Below are positions 17,160 to 26,056 of a DNA stretch of 64,000 nucleotides, one piece after another. Position 1 is the stretch's first letter; every line of letters starts with the position of its first letter. The translations under genes were made by a program, and so were the position numbers. Source of the stretch: Candidatus Margulisiibacteriota bacterium (lineage in GTDB: Bacteria > Margulisbacteria > Riflemargulisbacteria > GWF2-39-127); contig QKMY01000057.1 in NCBI GenBank assembly GCA_003242895.1, positions 1-64,000 of the forward strand. Reading direction: 5' to 3'. The notes under the pieces were generated by a model. It saw nothing but the letters and a program-made list of their open reading frames with translations, did no database searches and was not told where the DNA came from.

Positions 17160-18194
17160 TTATAGAACTTTTTTTCCTGCATATTTGATGCTTGAGATAA
17201 TTTCTTCTACTTTCTTTACCGCTCCCGCTGATAGTGGAGAATAATCGAGTGGTTTTGCGTACTGCTGACCTTCGTGGGTCATCCAGGTTAACAGGCCAAC
17301 AAGATTCTGTGCCTCTTCCATGCTCTTTCCTTTATAGTTCTGGTCCTGATAAACCAGTAGCCAGGTAAACCCCGCAATTGGGTATCCATTTTTCGCGGAG
17401 GTATTTGTTATAGAAACTCTTGTATCTGCAGGTATACTACCTTCTGCAGCAGCACTTACTGACTCAATAGAGGGCTCTACAAAAACACCTGAAGAATTCT
17501 TGATTGCCGGTATTGGCATTTTGTTCTGTAGTGCATAGGAATATTCAACATAACCAAAGCTTCCTTGCGTCTGCTTTACAAGCCCTGCAACACCGGAATT
17601 ACCTTTACCTCCAAGTCCGCATGGCCAACCTACTGCCTTGCCTGCGCCGACTTCTGTTTTCCACTCTTTGCTTACTTTTGTTAGATAATCAGTGAAGATG
17701 GATGTTGTGCCGCTGCCGTCTGATCGATGAACTACTACTAGTGGAAAGGACGGTAGCTGGACTCCCGGATTAACCTTAGCGATCCTTTTGTCATTCCAAT
17801 TTTTTATGTTTCCAAGAAAAATATCCGCGATAAGTTCCGGAGTGAACTTGAGCTCTGGGTTTCCAGGCAAATTGTAAACAAGTGTAACACCACCAAGACA
17901 AGTCGGTATATGCAGGGTCTTAGCAGGCATGTCCAACATTTCCATATCTGTCAGATACGCATCTGAAGCTCCGAAATCTACAGTCATGCTGGTAAGCTGT
18001 CTGATGCCGCCACCTGAACCGATCGACTGGTAGTTGACCTTAATTCCTTTTTCTTTGTTGTATACATCAAACATCTTTGCGTACAGAGGATAAGGGAACG
18101 TCGCTCCAGCACCCAGAAGCTCATTATTTCCTGCCGCAAAGCTTGCGCTTGCCATCATTACTACGCCTAACAATCCAATTATTATTTTTTTCAT
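17160..18194 (-). CDS. pstS: Phosphate-binding protein PstS (copy 1, porin-linked)
   Basis: 344 residues with a signal peptide (LLGVVMMASASFAAG). Hallmarks of PstS are GAGATFPYPLY, SIGSGGGIRQL, VHRSDGSGTTSIFTDYL, PCGLGGKGNSGVAGLV and PIAGFTWLL, which supply the phosphate-binding serines, arginine and aspartate. It binds periplasmic phosphate with high affinity for the Pst ABC transporter. It lies 39 bases behind the porin gene in the same orientation and shares its Pho-box promoter. No pstCAB follows; the only transporter genes are with the closely similar second copy at 26.3 kb, which it presumably also feeds. Confidence 0.95.
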   Translation of the reverse strand: MKKIIIGLLGVVMMASASFAAGNNELLGAGATFPYPLYAKMFDVYNKEKGIKVNYQSIGSGGGIRQLTSMTVDFGASDAYLTDMEMLDMPAKTLHIPTCLGGVTLVYNLPGNPELKFTPELIADIFLGNIKNWNDKRIAKVNPGVQLPSFPLVVVHRSDGSGTTSIFTDYLTKVSKEWKTEVGAGKAVGWPCGLGGKGNSGVAGLVKQTQGSFGYVEYSYALQNKMPIPAIKNSSGVFVEPSIESVSAAAEGSIPADTRVSITNTSAKNGYPIAGFTWLLVYQDQNYKGKSMEEAQNLVGLLTWMTHEGQQYAKPLDYSPLSAGAVKKVEEIISSIKYAGKKVL

Positions 18195-18233
18195 TTTGTT
18201 CTCCTTTTAATTATCAACAACTTTTCTATGATA

Positions 18234-19220
18234 TTAGAACTTAACCTGAGCGCCAATATATGAGCTACCTACAACATCGCCACTCTTTGGTGTAGCGCTA
18301 ACAACTTCTGCAAACAGAGTAGATACGCTATTTATATCAAGTTTACCGCCAATTGCTAATCTTGACTGAGTCCCTCCAGCAAGACCACCTTGCTCAGCCT
18401 TCGTTGTATTTACCCACTGTGTTTTTGTGTCATTGTTCATGGCCATGATATAATCGGCATACACGCCAAGTCCGCTAACACCTGTTACGCCAGCAAGACT
18501 GTATTCTCCAAATAATCCAAGGAAAGATTCCTTTTTGTAAGTAGTATTATTAACACCGGCTTTTCCTTTGTAGTCGAAAATCCTGGCAGCTTTATCACTC
18601 AGGTCCACGTAATATTGACCGGATAATTTAGCATCGCCTATCTTATATGAAGCCTCAAACTCGGTTGCCAGACCGGAAACATCATCGCCGGCTGTATTCT
18701 TCTGCCCTGCATATTTCACAATGCCACCTAGTGTAAGGTTATCGATTTTTGTATCAACTTTCGCGGCATATACTTTTTTCTGGTTGCCATCAACTAATGC
18801 TGTCATGTTAACCAAGCTGATATTATAGTTATCGAACTTCGTGTAATATGCGACACCGTTATCCTTGGTCCTTGTTAAAGCCTGAAAAACCGGTGACTGA
18901 TAGATACCTCCGCTAAAACCTGCTGTTCCGTCAGTGACAGTACCAATTCTTAATTTGCTATCAAACATGGCGATATCAGCATAAACATAATCTATAGCCA
19001 TAGCGCTTTCCAGTTTATTCTCAACTACGAATGCAGTTTGATCGTTTGCTTTCAGTTTGAAATTAATCCGGCCTTTGCCGTAAGTATATTTTTGTGCAAC
19101 ATTTTTACCCCCTGTTGCCAAAAGGTCTGTATAAGTGCCTTTTACTGATAATTCTCCGGCAAACGCGCTGCTCGCAGCTACTAATCCTATTAGTGTTGTT
19201 GCTAAAACTCTTACTTTCAT
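18234..19220 (-). CDS. Outer-membrane porin-like beta-barrel, Pho-box controlled
   Basis: 328 residues: a signal peptide (MKVRVLATTLIGLVAASSAFA) and then alternating amphipathic strands with a terminal phenylalanine (SSYIGAQVKF), the usual insertion signal of outer-membrane barrels. No close porin family can be named by eye. Position supports a phosphate or anion channel: it is the first gene of an operon with pstS, behind an array of 11-bp TTAACA repeats, which parallels phosphate porins such as PhoE/OprP in other bacteria (analogy, not homology). TAGGAGG lies just upstream of the ATG. Lysine residues are frequent, as expected for anion flow. Confidence 0.78.
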   Translation of the reverse strand: MKVRVLATTLIGLVAASSAFAGELSVKGTYTDLLATGGKNVAQKYTYGKGRINFKLKANDQTAFVVENKLESAMAIDYVYADIAMFDSKLRIGTVTDGTAGFSGGIYQSPVFQALTRTKDNGVAYYTKFDNYNISLVNMTALVDGNQKKVYAAKVDTKIDNLTLGGIVKYAGQKNTAGDDVSGLATEFEASYKIGDAKLSGQYYVDLSDKAARIFDYKGKAGVNNTTYKKESFLGLFGEYSLAGVTGVSGLGVYADYIMAMNNDTKTQWVNTTKAEQGGLAGGTQSRLAIGGKLDINSVSTLFAEVVSATPKSGDVVGSSYIGAQVKF

Positions 19221-19366
19221 TTAAATTTTCCTCCTAAATTTTTATTTCAATAAAATCTAATAAACTTGTTAACTCTAATCCTATATGTATATATCAATAC
19301 GCTGTGTTATTACCCCCTCCTCTCAAAGTTATTCTTTAAATCGAATGCTTACCCTTATTGAACCAA

Positions 19367-19410
19367 TTTTGTGTTAAGTACAAAAAAGAGTGAGGTTAAT
19401 TTTCAGTTAA
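19367..19410 (-). promoter_or_regulatory. Pho-box array of the porin-pstS operon
   Basis: On the minus strand, half sites TTAACT (19405-19410), TTAACC (19394-19399) and TTAACA (19372-19377) lie on one 11-bp register, with a degenerate third position between the last two. The pstSCAB array at 26057 has the same plan (sites 1, 2 and 4 good, site 3 poor). The leader to the ATG is about 130-140 bases. Because the repeats are close to palindromic in their core, they could also act on the divergent gene at 19565. Confidence 0.7.
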
Positions 19411-19422
19411 TTTTTTATCTTG

Positions 19423-19449
19423 GTAGGGGCACAGCGCCTGTGCCCGTAC
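19423..19449. repeat. GC-rich palindromic repeat unit
   Basis: GTAGGGGCACAG and CTGTGCCCGTAC form a 12-bp inverted repeat with one mismatch around the loop CGC. It is strikingly GC-rich against its surroundings and resembles the GTAGGGGCAC-type dispersed palindromes of many environmental genomes. Only one copy was seen here. It may form a hairpin in the leader of the 931-residue gene. Confidence 0.55.
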
Positions 19450-19564
19450 ATTTAATTAATAATCCGGCAGCCTTTGTTCCTTAACCGAAAATCAACACTG
19501 TTTTTATTCAGCATTAAGACTTGGCAAGTACACTGAAAGGAGAAAGACAGTAAAAGGAGTACAA

Positions 19565-22360
19565 ATGGCAGGAATTATTCTTTCTAGAAAAATGGTAGCT
19601 GGTGATGAGCGGATATGCCGCGACCCCGGGATTCGGGGTGGGACCAGTTTGTTTTGCGATCCCAAGATCATCCGCCAAGCGGAAGAGATCAGGAAGGACC
19701 CAGGCGGAAAGCTTATTGACTCTGACCCGAATGGATTCATCAGAGAAGTATTACCACTTAATGTAATAGGAGCGTGGAATTACAAAAAAATAATACAAGG
19801 TGTCGGCTCCTCCCAACCTGAAGAGATATTGGAATCATTAAAGATATTATTAAGCCAGCTAAAAAATAATAATTATAAAATGCCACTTAATACTTCAAGA
19901 GTTCTGATAGCCCTGATAAAAGAAACGATCAGATATCAGAATGACCCGAAAAAATTGCTCGAATATATAGATTTATTCAAAAAGGCATATACCGGGAAAC
20001 CTAACGTGATCAGAGCCCTGCTGAAAAAGCTTAACCTGATCGAACTGCCTGAGAACGTAGCGCTCCAGGATATAGGCTTTGCCTGGGATGACCGGGTCTA
20101 TGACAGCTGCAATACCGGGAGGAAATCTACAGTTCAATTAATACTTGATGCTTTTATTAAGGGCCTATCTTCTATCACAATATCCCACACGAACGATCTG
20201 AATATGGACGGGATTAACCCGGGACTTGAAGCGAGTAAGATATTGGGTATCAAAGTCAATTTCTGTCTGGAGTTCAGTGAAGGGAAAACGAACGACAGGA
20301 CCAATTACCTGCTGTATTTCCCTAATTGTAATACTATTGAAGATTATAAGGATACGCTTAATTCCCCTGAACTAAAGGGATTCCTTGAAGTATTGAATAA
20401 GCATTCAGCCGCAAAAAATGATCAGGTAAGCAGACATCTGGAAAGATTCAATAAATATTACCTGCCACTTTTTAATGAAGGCTTTGAATACAGGACTGAA
20501 CTATGTATGCTTCCTCTCAGTTTTATCGATATGGCAGCAATCAACCTGCAAGGCGGAACCTATTCCCGAGTGCATGCCGGTATCCTTCTCGAAAAAAGAT
20601 TCAAGGCTATATCCGTCCATAGGATAGCTTATCTTCAAAACCTTCTCCGGTCAGAAAAAGAAATGCGGAAAAAACACCAGGCAACCACACAAGAGGTTAA
20701 GGGAATTGAAGAATTATTAATGAAAACAAAAAATGCGTTGAAAGAATTCAACGTATATGACCAGACAGACAGATATTTCAGCAAAAAAAATGAATATGAT
20801 TATGATACTGAGATACCGGATTTCAAACAGCACTTGCAAGCACTAAAAGAATCCGGCTGTCACATTGTCATGGCCCAGCCTCTCACACTCGGACTTAAAA
20901 AAACTATGGATAATATAATAGATAATTTTCCTCTTATTCAAGGCATAGAAATATATAATACCAGGTTGTATTTTAATAATTATGTTAATACTAAAGACCT
21001 TAATGAACTTGTTGTTATTATTAACGATATAAATACAGGCAAGTATAGCGAGCTCAAGAAAAAACTATTACAAATCTATCGTAGTTCACTTGACTCGGCC
21101 AGGATAGACCAATTTATTAATAGCCTAAAAACTCCCCAATATTATATCACCTCTACATTCGGATCTGACACTAATGGTTATAACCCCGCGAATATTCCGG
21201 GAATGGGCTTCTACCTGAGACAGCCGCAATCTGCTGATGGAGCTAATGAAGATAGAGTATTACATAGAATCCCATTGAACATGAACAAACAGCAAAGCTA
21301 CCCATCCGCGAATTATCAATTTGCCGGGAATCTGCCCTTTAATGTCGAATATGACAATAATACCAGCAAATCAGTTCAGCCAAAAGGCGCATATAAATGC
21401 GCAGGCGCGGCTGGGATCCAGAACCAGATATATACGCTTGGCAGCGTTTCTGAAGCTAATACAGAAGCAAACCCTTTAGTTAACAAACTGCCGTTAAAAA
21501 CATTACTTCTGCACCCGCACCCAATAATGAGGCTGGCTGCTGTCGTCGGCGCAGGGCTGGCGATAGCCACAGCTTTTTATAGCTATAGCGTAGGCGAGTA
21601 TACTGCCCTATGGTTTGGAATAACTTTTGCCAGGAATTTTTTAGCAGATATGATAGGTAGTAAGGGAATTAACCCAAGGAACTGGCAAATCAGAAATTTT
21701 GATTTAAAAAACGCTAGTAATGACCTGTTCTTTACCGGGCTATCCATTCCCATATTAAAACTTGTTGATTATGGTCTGAGTAATTTACTCGGGCCAAATC
21801 CAACCATGTTTGTAGAGTCTGCCAAATTCATCGGGTTATGTCTGGTCAATGGCGCATATATATTCTCACACAACCTGCTTCGAGGATTCCATCTGCAAAC
21901 TTCCAGGTTCAACTTTTTCAGGTCCCTGCTTAGCGCAATCCCTGCTTCTATCGGGTACCAGATATGGGGTCCGGTAGTGCCGGTAGTTGTCCAGAACAAA
22001 ATGTGGAGCGATTCTGTTGCCGGAGTAATAGAAGGCAGCATGAAATATCTCAAGTTCTGGAAAAATCGTAATCATGAATTCGAAAACCTGTTGGAAAAAT
22101 TCTTTACAGAAACAGACATCAATAAGAAAAAAATTGCTCTTCTGGACATTATGTACATATGGTACAAAGCGCCGCTTGGAGCTGCAGCATTAAAAAAAGT
22201 AATCAGAAAAGTTGATTTTGAAAAGAGCAATGAGCTTGTTAAGTTCATGTTGCAAAATAATATTTTTACAGTCTTTGATGACCCGGACCTGAACCCTAAA
22301 TACCAGAAGATTAAAGAAATTTTAAAGAGCAAGTATTCGGATTTCAAGAAACACTTATGA
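19565..22360 (+). CDS. 931-residue protein: degenerate PHP-like domain fused to a membrane domain
   Basis: Start at 19565 after AAAAGGAGTACAA. No signal peptide. Residues about 165-240 resemble the opening of a PHP (polymerase and histidinol phosphatase) domain: DIGFAWDDRV where active members have DxHxH, then KSTVQLILDAFIKGLSSITI, SHTND, and GIKVNFCLEFSE. About residue 433, HIVMAQPL followed by IQGIEIYNTRL matches the later PHP strand, with AHP changed to AQP. The metal-binding histidines are therefore mostly lost and the domain is probably not catalytic. Residues about 650-825 hold several hydrophobic helices (LAAVVGAGLAIATAFYSYSV, SIPILKLVDYGL, NFFRSLLSAIPASIGY). Overlapping stop codons mark convergence with the next gene. 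The PHP relation is an inference; the function is unknown. Confidence 0.6.
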   Translation: MAGIILSRKMVAGDERICRDPGIRGGTSLFCDPKIIRQAEEIRKDPGGKLIDSDPNGFIREVLPLNVIGAWNYKKIIQGVGSSQPEEILESLKILLSQLKNNNYKMPLNTSRVLIALIKETIRYQNDPKKLLEYIDLFKKAYTGKPNVIRALLKKLNLIELPENVALQDIGFAWDDRVYDSCNTGRKSTVQLILDAFIKGLSSITISHTNDLNMDGINPGLEASKILGIKVNFCLEFSEGKTNDRTNYLLYFPNCNTIEDYKDTLNSPELKGFLEVLNKHSAAKNDQVSRHLERFNKYYLPLFNEGFEYRTELCMLPLSFIDMAAINLQGGTYSRVHAGILLEKRFKAISVHRIAYLQNLLRSEKEMRKKHQATTQEVKGIEELLMKTKNALKEFNVYDQTDRYFSKKNEYDYDTEIPDFKQHLQALKESGCHIVMAQPLTLGLKKTMDNIIDNFPLIQGIEIYNTRLYFNNYVNTKDLNELVVIINDINTGKYSELKKKLLQIYRSSLDSARIDQFINSLKTPQYYITSTFGSDTNGYNPANIPGMGFYLRQPQSADGANEDRVLHRIPLNMNKQQSYPSANYQFAGNLPFNVEYDNNTSKSVQPKGAYKCAGAAGIQNQIYTLGSVSEANTEANPLVNKLPLKTLLLHPHPIMRLAAVVGAGLAIATAFYSYSVGEYTALWFGITFARNFLADMIGSKGINPRNWQIRNFDLKNASNDLFFTGLSIPILKLVDYGLSNLLGPNPTMFVESAKFIGLCLVNGAYIFSHNLLRGFHLQTSRFNFFRSLLSAIPASIGYQIWGPVVPVVVQNKMWSDSVAGVIEGSMKYLKFWKNRNHEFENLLEKFFTETDINKKKIALLDIMYIWYKAPLGAAALKKVIRKVDFEKSNELVKFMLQNNIFTVFDDPDLNPKYQKIKEILKSKYSDFKKHL

Positions 22361-22795
22361 AAAATAAAGTAATCCTAACATTTCATCCAGTATAGTATCC
22401 GGACATTTGGTTAAGGCTGCATCGATAATTATTTGTGACGACATTTTGTTAGGATATAGCTTAAGATATACTTCTATAATCAATTCCGGGGCGCATTTTT
22501 CTATGGCTAACAAAATCATTTCTTCAGTCCTATTAGGAGGAAGTATCAGGTCGAATATTTCCGGGACCTCATCCGGCCAGCATACCTTAAGCATATATTC
22601 GGATACTTCAATCCCTCTATTATGCTCAAGCAACGCTGCAAAAAAAATTGGCGCTAACCCTTTTCCATAGGTCTTCTGCGAAACAGGAGCAGCTTTATGC
22701 CTTATCTTTTCTTTCACTTCATTCAATACGTTCAGCCATTCGAGCTTGAATTGCCCTAACATATTAATGTTATCTACATTGCTAACATTCAACAT
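22355..22795 (-). CDS. Hypothetical helical protein, 146 residues
   Basis: The ATG at 22795 is chosen because AAGGAG lies 8 bases upstream; the frame extends 7 codons further without a better site. The product is soluble and mostly helical. Its second half reads like imperfect helical repeats (LLAIEKCAPELIIEVYLKLY, IDAALTKCPDTILDEMLGLL). No family recognised. It ends tail-to-tail with the 931-residue gene, overlapping 6 bases. Confidence 0.65.
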   Translation of the reverse strand: MLNVSNVDNINMLGQFKLEWLNVLNEVKEKIRHKAAPVSQKTYGKGLAPIFFAALLEHNRGIEVSEYMLKVCWPDEVPEIFDLILPPNRTEEMILLAIEKCAPELIIEVYLKLYPNKMSSQIIIDAALTKCPDTILDEMLGLLYFS

Positions 22796-23051
22796 CTGTT
22801 TTTCTCCTTGTAACAATTTTTCTATTTAGAATTATAGAGCGGAATTATTAATTAATGATGAAAAATCTGTTAAAAGTTGATCAATTATTGTGTATTTCGT
22901 TAAAATTTCTATTCGATTATCATTTTGTTCCATCCCAGTTACGGAATTTGAAAAAAAATTATCCAAGGTTAACACAAAACTAATAAAAAAAATATTTAAA
23001 CTTTATTATTTGCAAGTATTCTTAGATATAAAAAAAAATGGAGGAAAGAAT

Positions 23052-24602
23052 ATGGCAGTTAAGAATGTTAATATAAGCGGTACAATAGATTATGCAGATT
23101 CCAAAGCAACCCTTTATATGAACGGGACAGTCTGGGAAATTGCTAAAGAGGTGCTGGAATCTAATAATATACCTGTAACAATTGGAAATATTAAATATCT
23201 GTCGTTGTGGTTGGCGAATATAAATGGTATTTACGATTTTACGAAATTACAAATTAATCAAGATCTAAAGCTGCCGACTCGAGCTGAGCTAAAGGGAGTG
23301 AATGGACTTTTTGATAATGATGGTAACCTTAATAAAAAATACGTGCTAATTCTAACTAAAATCGAGGAAAGTATCGGAAATTTTGTAAACGGAAAAAGAA
23401 TTCTACCGATAAAAGGTTTTGAATTCGTTAACAAGCAAAATGGAATCGTTGATTTTAGTAAGGTAGAAGCAAAGACACTCTACGATGTTCTGAATACCTT
23501 GAATGCAAATGGGAAAAATGTCTATGACAATTTGAAAACTCCAGTGTCCGACACAACAGGGAACAATAATAAATATGATAGTGATGCCCAAGATAAATCG
23601 GTAACAATGTCTTCTGCGGACCAAGTCGAAACAGGTAAAAAACCTGCAGATGAATTAAATAATGGCAAATTTGAGATAATCGGTAATAGTAACCTAAGTG
23701 AATACAGAGCAATTCTGGGTAAAGATGGAAATGATTGGCTGGTTTCAAAGAAAGTTCTTGAAGACAACTCAATACAAGCTATTGGACAAAATATAATATA
23801 CTTATCTTTGTGGATAGCCAACGTAAATGGCATTTATGATTTCACCAAGTTAAAAGCCGGACAAGAATTGATATTGCCGTCCAAAAGTGAACTGCAAGGC
23901 GATCACGGTCTTTTCGATAATAAAGGTAAAGTAAACAAAAAATATGAGGAACTGCTTAATACTATCGATGAATACGTTGGAGATTTTGAAGGTGGCACCA
24001 GGAAAGCTCCAGATAAAGTATTTGATATTATGGAAAAGCAAAATGGAATTATTTCTGAATGCAGTTTTCAAGGCAAAACCTTATCGGAAATTATAACGGA
24101 AGCTGAAAAAAAAACTGAATGGCAGGAGGATACTTCTGTAGTTCCTGAAGATACAAGCACTGTAGATACCTACGATTATGCTCCAGCTCCCTCTTCGAAA
24201 AAAACGATTGATCAGCCGGTCACTCCTGACGCTTTCATAAAAAAAGGCGAAATCAATGATCAAGAGTCGGCGGAGATACGGGATATTTTGCAAAAACAAG
24301 GATATCTGGATTCCAAATATAAGATCAATGATGCATTTAATGCGGATGAAAAACTAGATAACATATCTCTGGGACCTAAGTATGATAAGGTTAAGAACAA
24401 TGTTTCGAGTGTTTTAGTAAATAATTATCAACCGAATGGATGGGGCGATAAATTAGTGCGATGGTCTAAGAACACATGGAAGTGGCTATGGGGAAATAAA
24501 CCAAGTAAGCCGGCTCCGACTTTAACGCTGCCGCTGTCAAACCAGAATGACAATAATGCATCTCCCTCAGCTCCGGCTAAGGCGGACATCGAAAGCCATT
24601 AA
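23052..24602 (+). CDS. Protein with two LysM-like tandem repeats
   Basis: 516 residues from the ATG at 23052 (GGAGGAAAGAAT upstream); the frame is open further up but lacks a site. Two copies of a region of about 130 residues (roughly 17-150 and 216-350) share WxxxKxVLExNxI, YLSLWxANxNGIYDFTKL, LxLPxxxELxGxxGLFDNxGxxNKKY and KQNGI. The core WEIAKEVLESN ... IYDFTKLQINQDLKLPT resembles LysM (W-x-IAxx ... N ... I-x-GQxLxIP), a glycan-binding fold. No signal peptide is visible, which is odd for a LysM protein. The C-terminus is acidic, then Pro/Ser/Ala-rich. A lone TTAACACAAAA element stands at 22969, so Pho control is possible but weakly supported. Confidence 0.65.
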   Translation: MAVKNVNISGTIDYADSKATLYMNGTVWEIAKEVLESNNIPVTIGNIKYLSLWLANINGIYDFTKLQINQDLKLPTRAELKGVNGLFDNDGNLNKKYVLILTKIEESIGNFVNGKRILPIKGFEFVNKQNGIVDFSKVEAKTLYDVLNTLNANGKNVYDNLKTPVSDTTGNNNKYDSDAQDKSVTMSSADQVETGKKPADELNNGKFEIIGNSNLSEYRAILGKDGNDWLVSKKVLEDNSIQAIGQNIIYLSLWIANVNGIYDFTKLKAGQELILPSKSELQGDHGLFDNKGKVNKKYEELLNTIDEYVGDFEGGTRKAPDKVFDIMEKQNGIISECSFQGKTLSEIITEAEKKTEWQEDTSVVPEDTSTVDTYDYAPAPSSKKTIDQPVTPDAFIKKGEINDQESAEIRDILQKQGYLDSKYKINDAFNADEKLDNISLGPKYDKVKNNVSSVLVNNYQPNGWGDKLVRWSKNTWKWLWGNKPSKPAPTLTLPLSNQNDNNASPSAPAKADIESH

Positions 24603-24625
24603 TCTGTCAGTTAAATAAAAAAAGC

Positions 24626-24666
24626 TAAATACCTGCCTCAGCTTTATACAATGAATCAGGTATTTA
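24626..24666 (+). other. Hairpin downstream of the LysM-like gene
   Basis: TAAATACCTG (24626-24635) and CAGGTATTTA (24657-24666) form a perfect 10-bp inverted repeat with a 21-base loop shortly after the stop. There is no T tract, so it could stabilise the 3' end or act as a weak terminator. Confidence 0.45.
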
Positions 24667-24752
24667 TTGATAAGTATAGATTTATCTGAGCAAATCGTAA
24701 ATCTTTTATCCAAAAAAACACAGAAATTTGAGAAAAATTATCTGGGTGAATC

Positions 24753-24792
24753 TTAACAGAAACTTAATTTTGATCAATAAGCGCTCTTAACG
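24753..24792 (+). promoter_or_regulatory. Candidate Pho box upstream of a 26-aa ORF
   Basis: TTAACA at 24753 and TTAATT at 24764 are 11 bp apart. A third element, TTAACG at 24787, is one base off the 11-bp register. A TATAAA lies at 24831. Similar in design to the pst arrays but less regular. The only plausible gene downstream on this strand is the small ORF at 24847. Confidence 0.45.
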
Positions 24793-24846
24793 AAAATAGT
24801 TTATTGTTAATTAGAGGAATGAGAATAAGGTATAAATAAGAAGGAG

Positions 24847-24927
24847 GTGGTTGATATTATTATTTTTCTTTTAACAGTAATAACGATAAGAGTTGTAGCG
24901 GATTATTACGAACAGCTCAGTTGCTGA
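24847..24927 (+). CDS. Possible 26-residue hydrophobic peptide
   Basis: A GTG at 24847 merges with a strong AAGGAGG and opens VVDIIIFLLTVITIRVVADY followed by YEQLSC and a stop. One membrane-spanning helix with a polar tail is typical of tiny membrane proteins (regulatory peptides or type I toxins). The ribosome-binding site is too close to the GTG for normal spacing, so an unusual start (for example ATT further in) would be required, which lowers confidence. It lies after a Pho-like repeat. Confidence 0.3.
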   Translation: MVDIIIFLLTVITIRVVADYYEQLSC

Positions 24928-25041
24928 TTATCAAAGATTTTTTTCCTGAATTCAAAAGAAATGCCCCCTCTACAATCCCATATTTCAATATTCAGTCTCA
25001 TCGATCAAGAACAGATCTGATCAGTTTTTGAATCGATTTTA
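24928..25041. other. Short intergenic tail
   Basis: Between the possible small ORF and the convergent membrane-protein gene. No terminator with a clear T tract was seen on either strand. Confidence 0.35.
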
Positions 25042-25908
25042 TTATTGGTTTGCAGGTTTTGGCAGAAGAGGTAGCTGAGCATGATCTTCTGGTAACAAGA
25101 CTTTTATATTTGTTGTAGGGACTTCATTATGGTCTTTCATCAGTTTATAGATTTGGAATTTTGACCAGAACATTAGAGCCCCGCCTATTCCCGAGGCAAC
25201 AAACCATAGCGGGTACTTTAACCCAGAACTGTTTCCAATGTTTGTCAGTGCATGAAATACCAAAAATGATCCGGCGCCATAAATGAGTTCTCCTGAACCA
25301 TATTCTATAGCGTTTACTGTATTTTTCATGTTCAGCTGATATTGTTTTGTTTGCTTTGACCCTATAGAAAACTTGAGGCTAGACCAGAGTCCATCCGCAT
25401 AAATCTGGTTAAATTTATCAAGAAACTTATAGGTTCCCATGGCTAATAAGCAAGAGAGGATAGACCCTGTTCTAAATGAATACAATCCTCCGGCGATTAA
25501 GGTCGCTGACATTCCAAGGTCGATCAATCCTGACCATATGAGCTTTTTACAATAGTTCATTTGGTGCTGGGCATCAGCTGTTCCCATTCTTGTTCGCATT
25601 TCAGCATTATCTCGGTTATTGGCGGCAATCGTACTGGTTATTGCTAGAGATACAGATTCTAGCAGTACTAATCCGATGAAGGCGTTCATGGTATACGATT
25701 GATTTTCTTTCCCAATCCAATCTAGCATCGCAAGATAGGACCCGGTGATTATGGAATCTCCAAAATCTATTTTTAATTTTTTTAATAATCCTTTTCTATA
25801 AAAGAGATCTTGTGTCATCTCTTTATAAACACTAACTTTTTTTGCAAAAGAGAACGGATACAATTCTTTAGGCGTTGCTATTGTTTTATAATAAATAATA
25901 ACTACCAT
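25042..25908 (-). CDS. Hypothetical multi-spanning membrane protein
   Basis: 288 residues with about five or six hydrophobic segments (AFIGLVLLESVSLAITSTIAA, LIWSGLIDLGMSATLIAGGL, GSILSCLLAMGTYKF, LIYGAGSFLVFHALTNIG, YPLWFVASGIGGALMF). The N-terminal 55 residues are cytosolic-looking and the C-terminus is Pro-rich. GAGGGGGAG precedes the ATG. No family recognised. It is divergent from the pstSCAB operon and shares its 350-base intergenic region. Confidence 0.65.
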   Translation of the reverse strand: MVVIIYYKTIATPKELYPFSFAKKVSVYKEMTQDLFYRKGLLKKLKIDFGDSIITGSYLAMLDWIGKENQSYTMNAFIGLVLLESVSLAITSTIAANNRDNAEMRTRMGTADAQHQMNYCKKLIWSGLIDLGMSATLIAGGLYSFRTGSILSCLLAMGTYKFLDKFNQIYADGLWSSLKFSIGSKQTKQYQLNMKNTVNAIEYGSGELIYGAGSFLVFHALTNIGNSSGLKYPLWFVASGIGGALMFWSKFQIYKLMKDHNEVPTTNIKVLLPEDHAQLPLLPKPANQ

Positions 25909-26056
25909 ACTCCCCCTCTTCCAATCAGGTTTACTTTGTTTATCGTGTAAATATTATTATTGTTGCAGAATTTTCTTACTCCATTTTTTACTCCATCGTG
26001 AGGTATCGGTGATGATAACTTCCATAAATTTTATTATCTGCTTTTTAGGAAAAATA
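25909..26056. other. Intergenic upstream of the pst array
   Basis: AT-rich region between the divergent membrane-protein gene and the Pho array. No further element was recognised apart from a possible promoter of the minus-strand gene. Confidence 0.35.

Noticed and set aside
24626-24666. 10-bp hairpin after the LysM-like gene as an intrinsic terminator
   Set aside because: No T tract follows and the loop is long; listed only as a hairpin.
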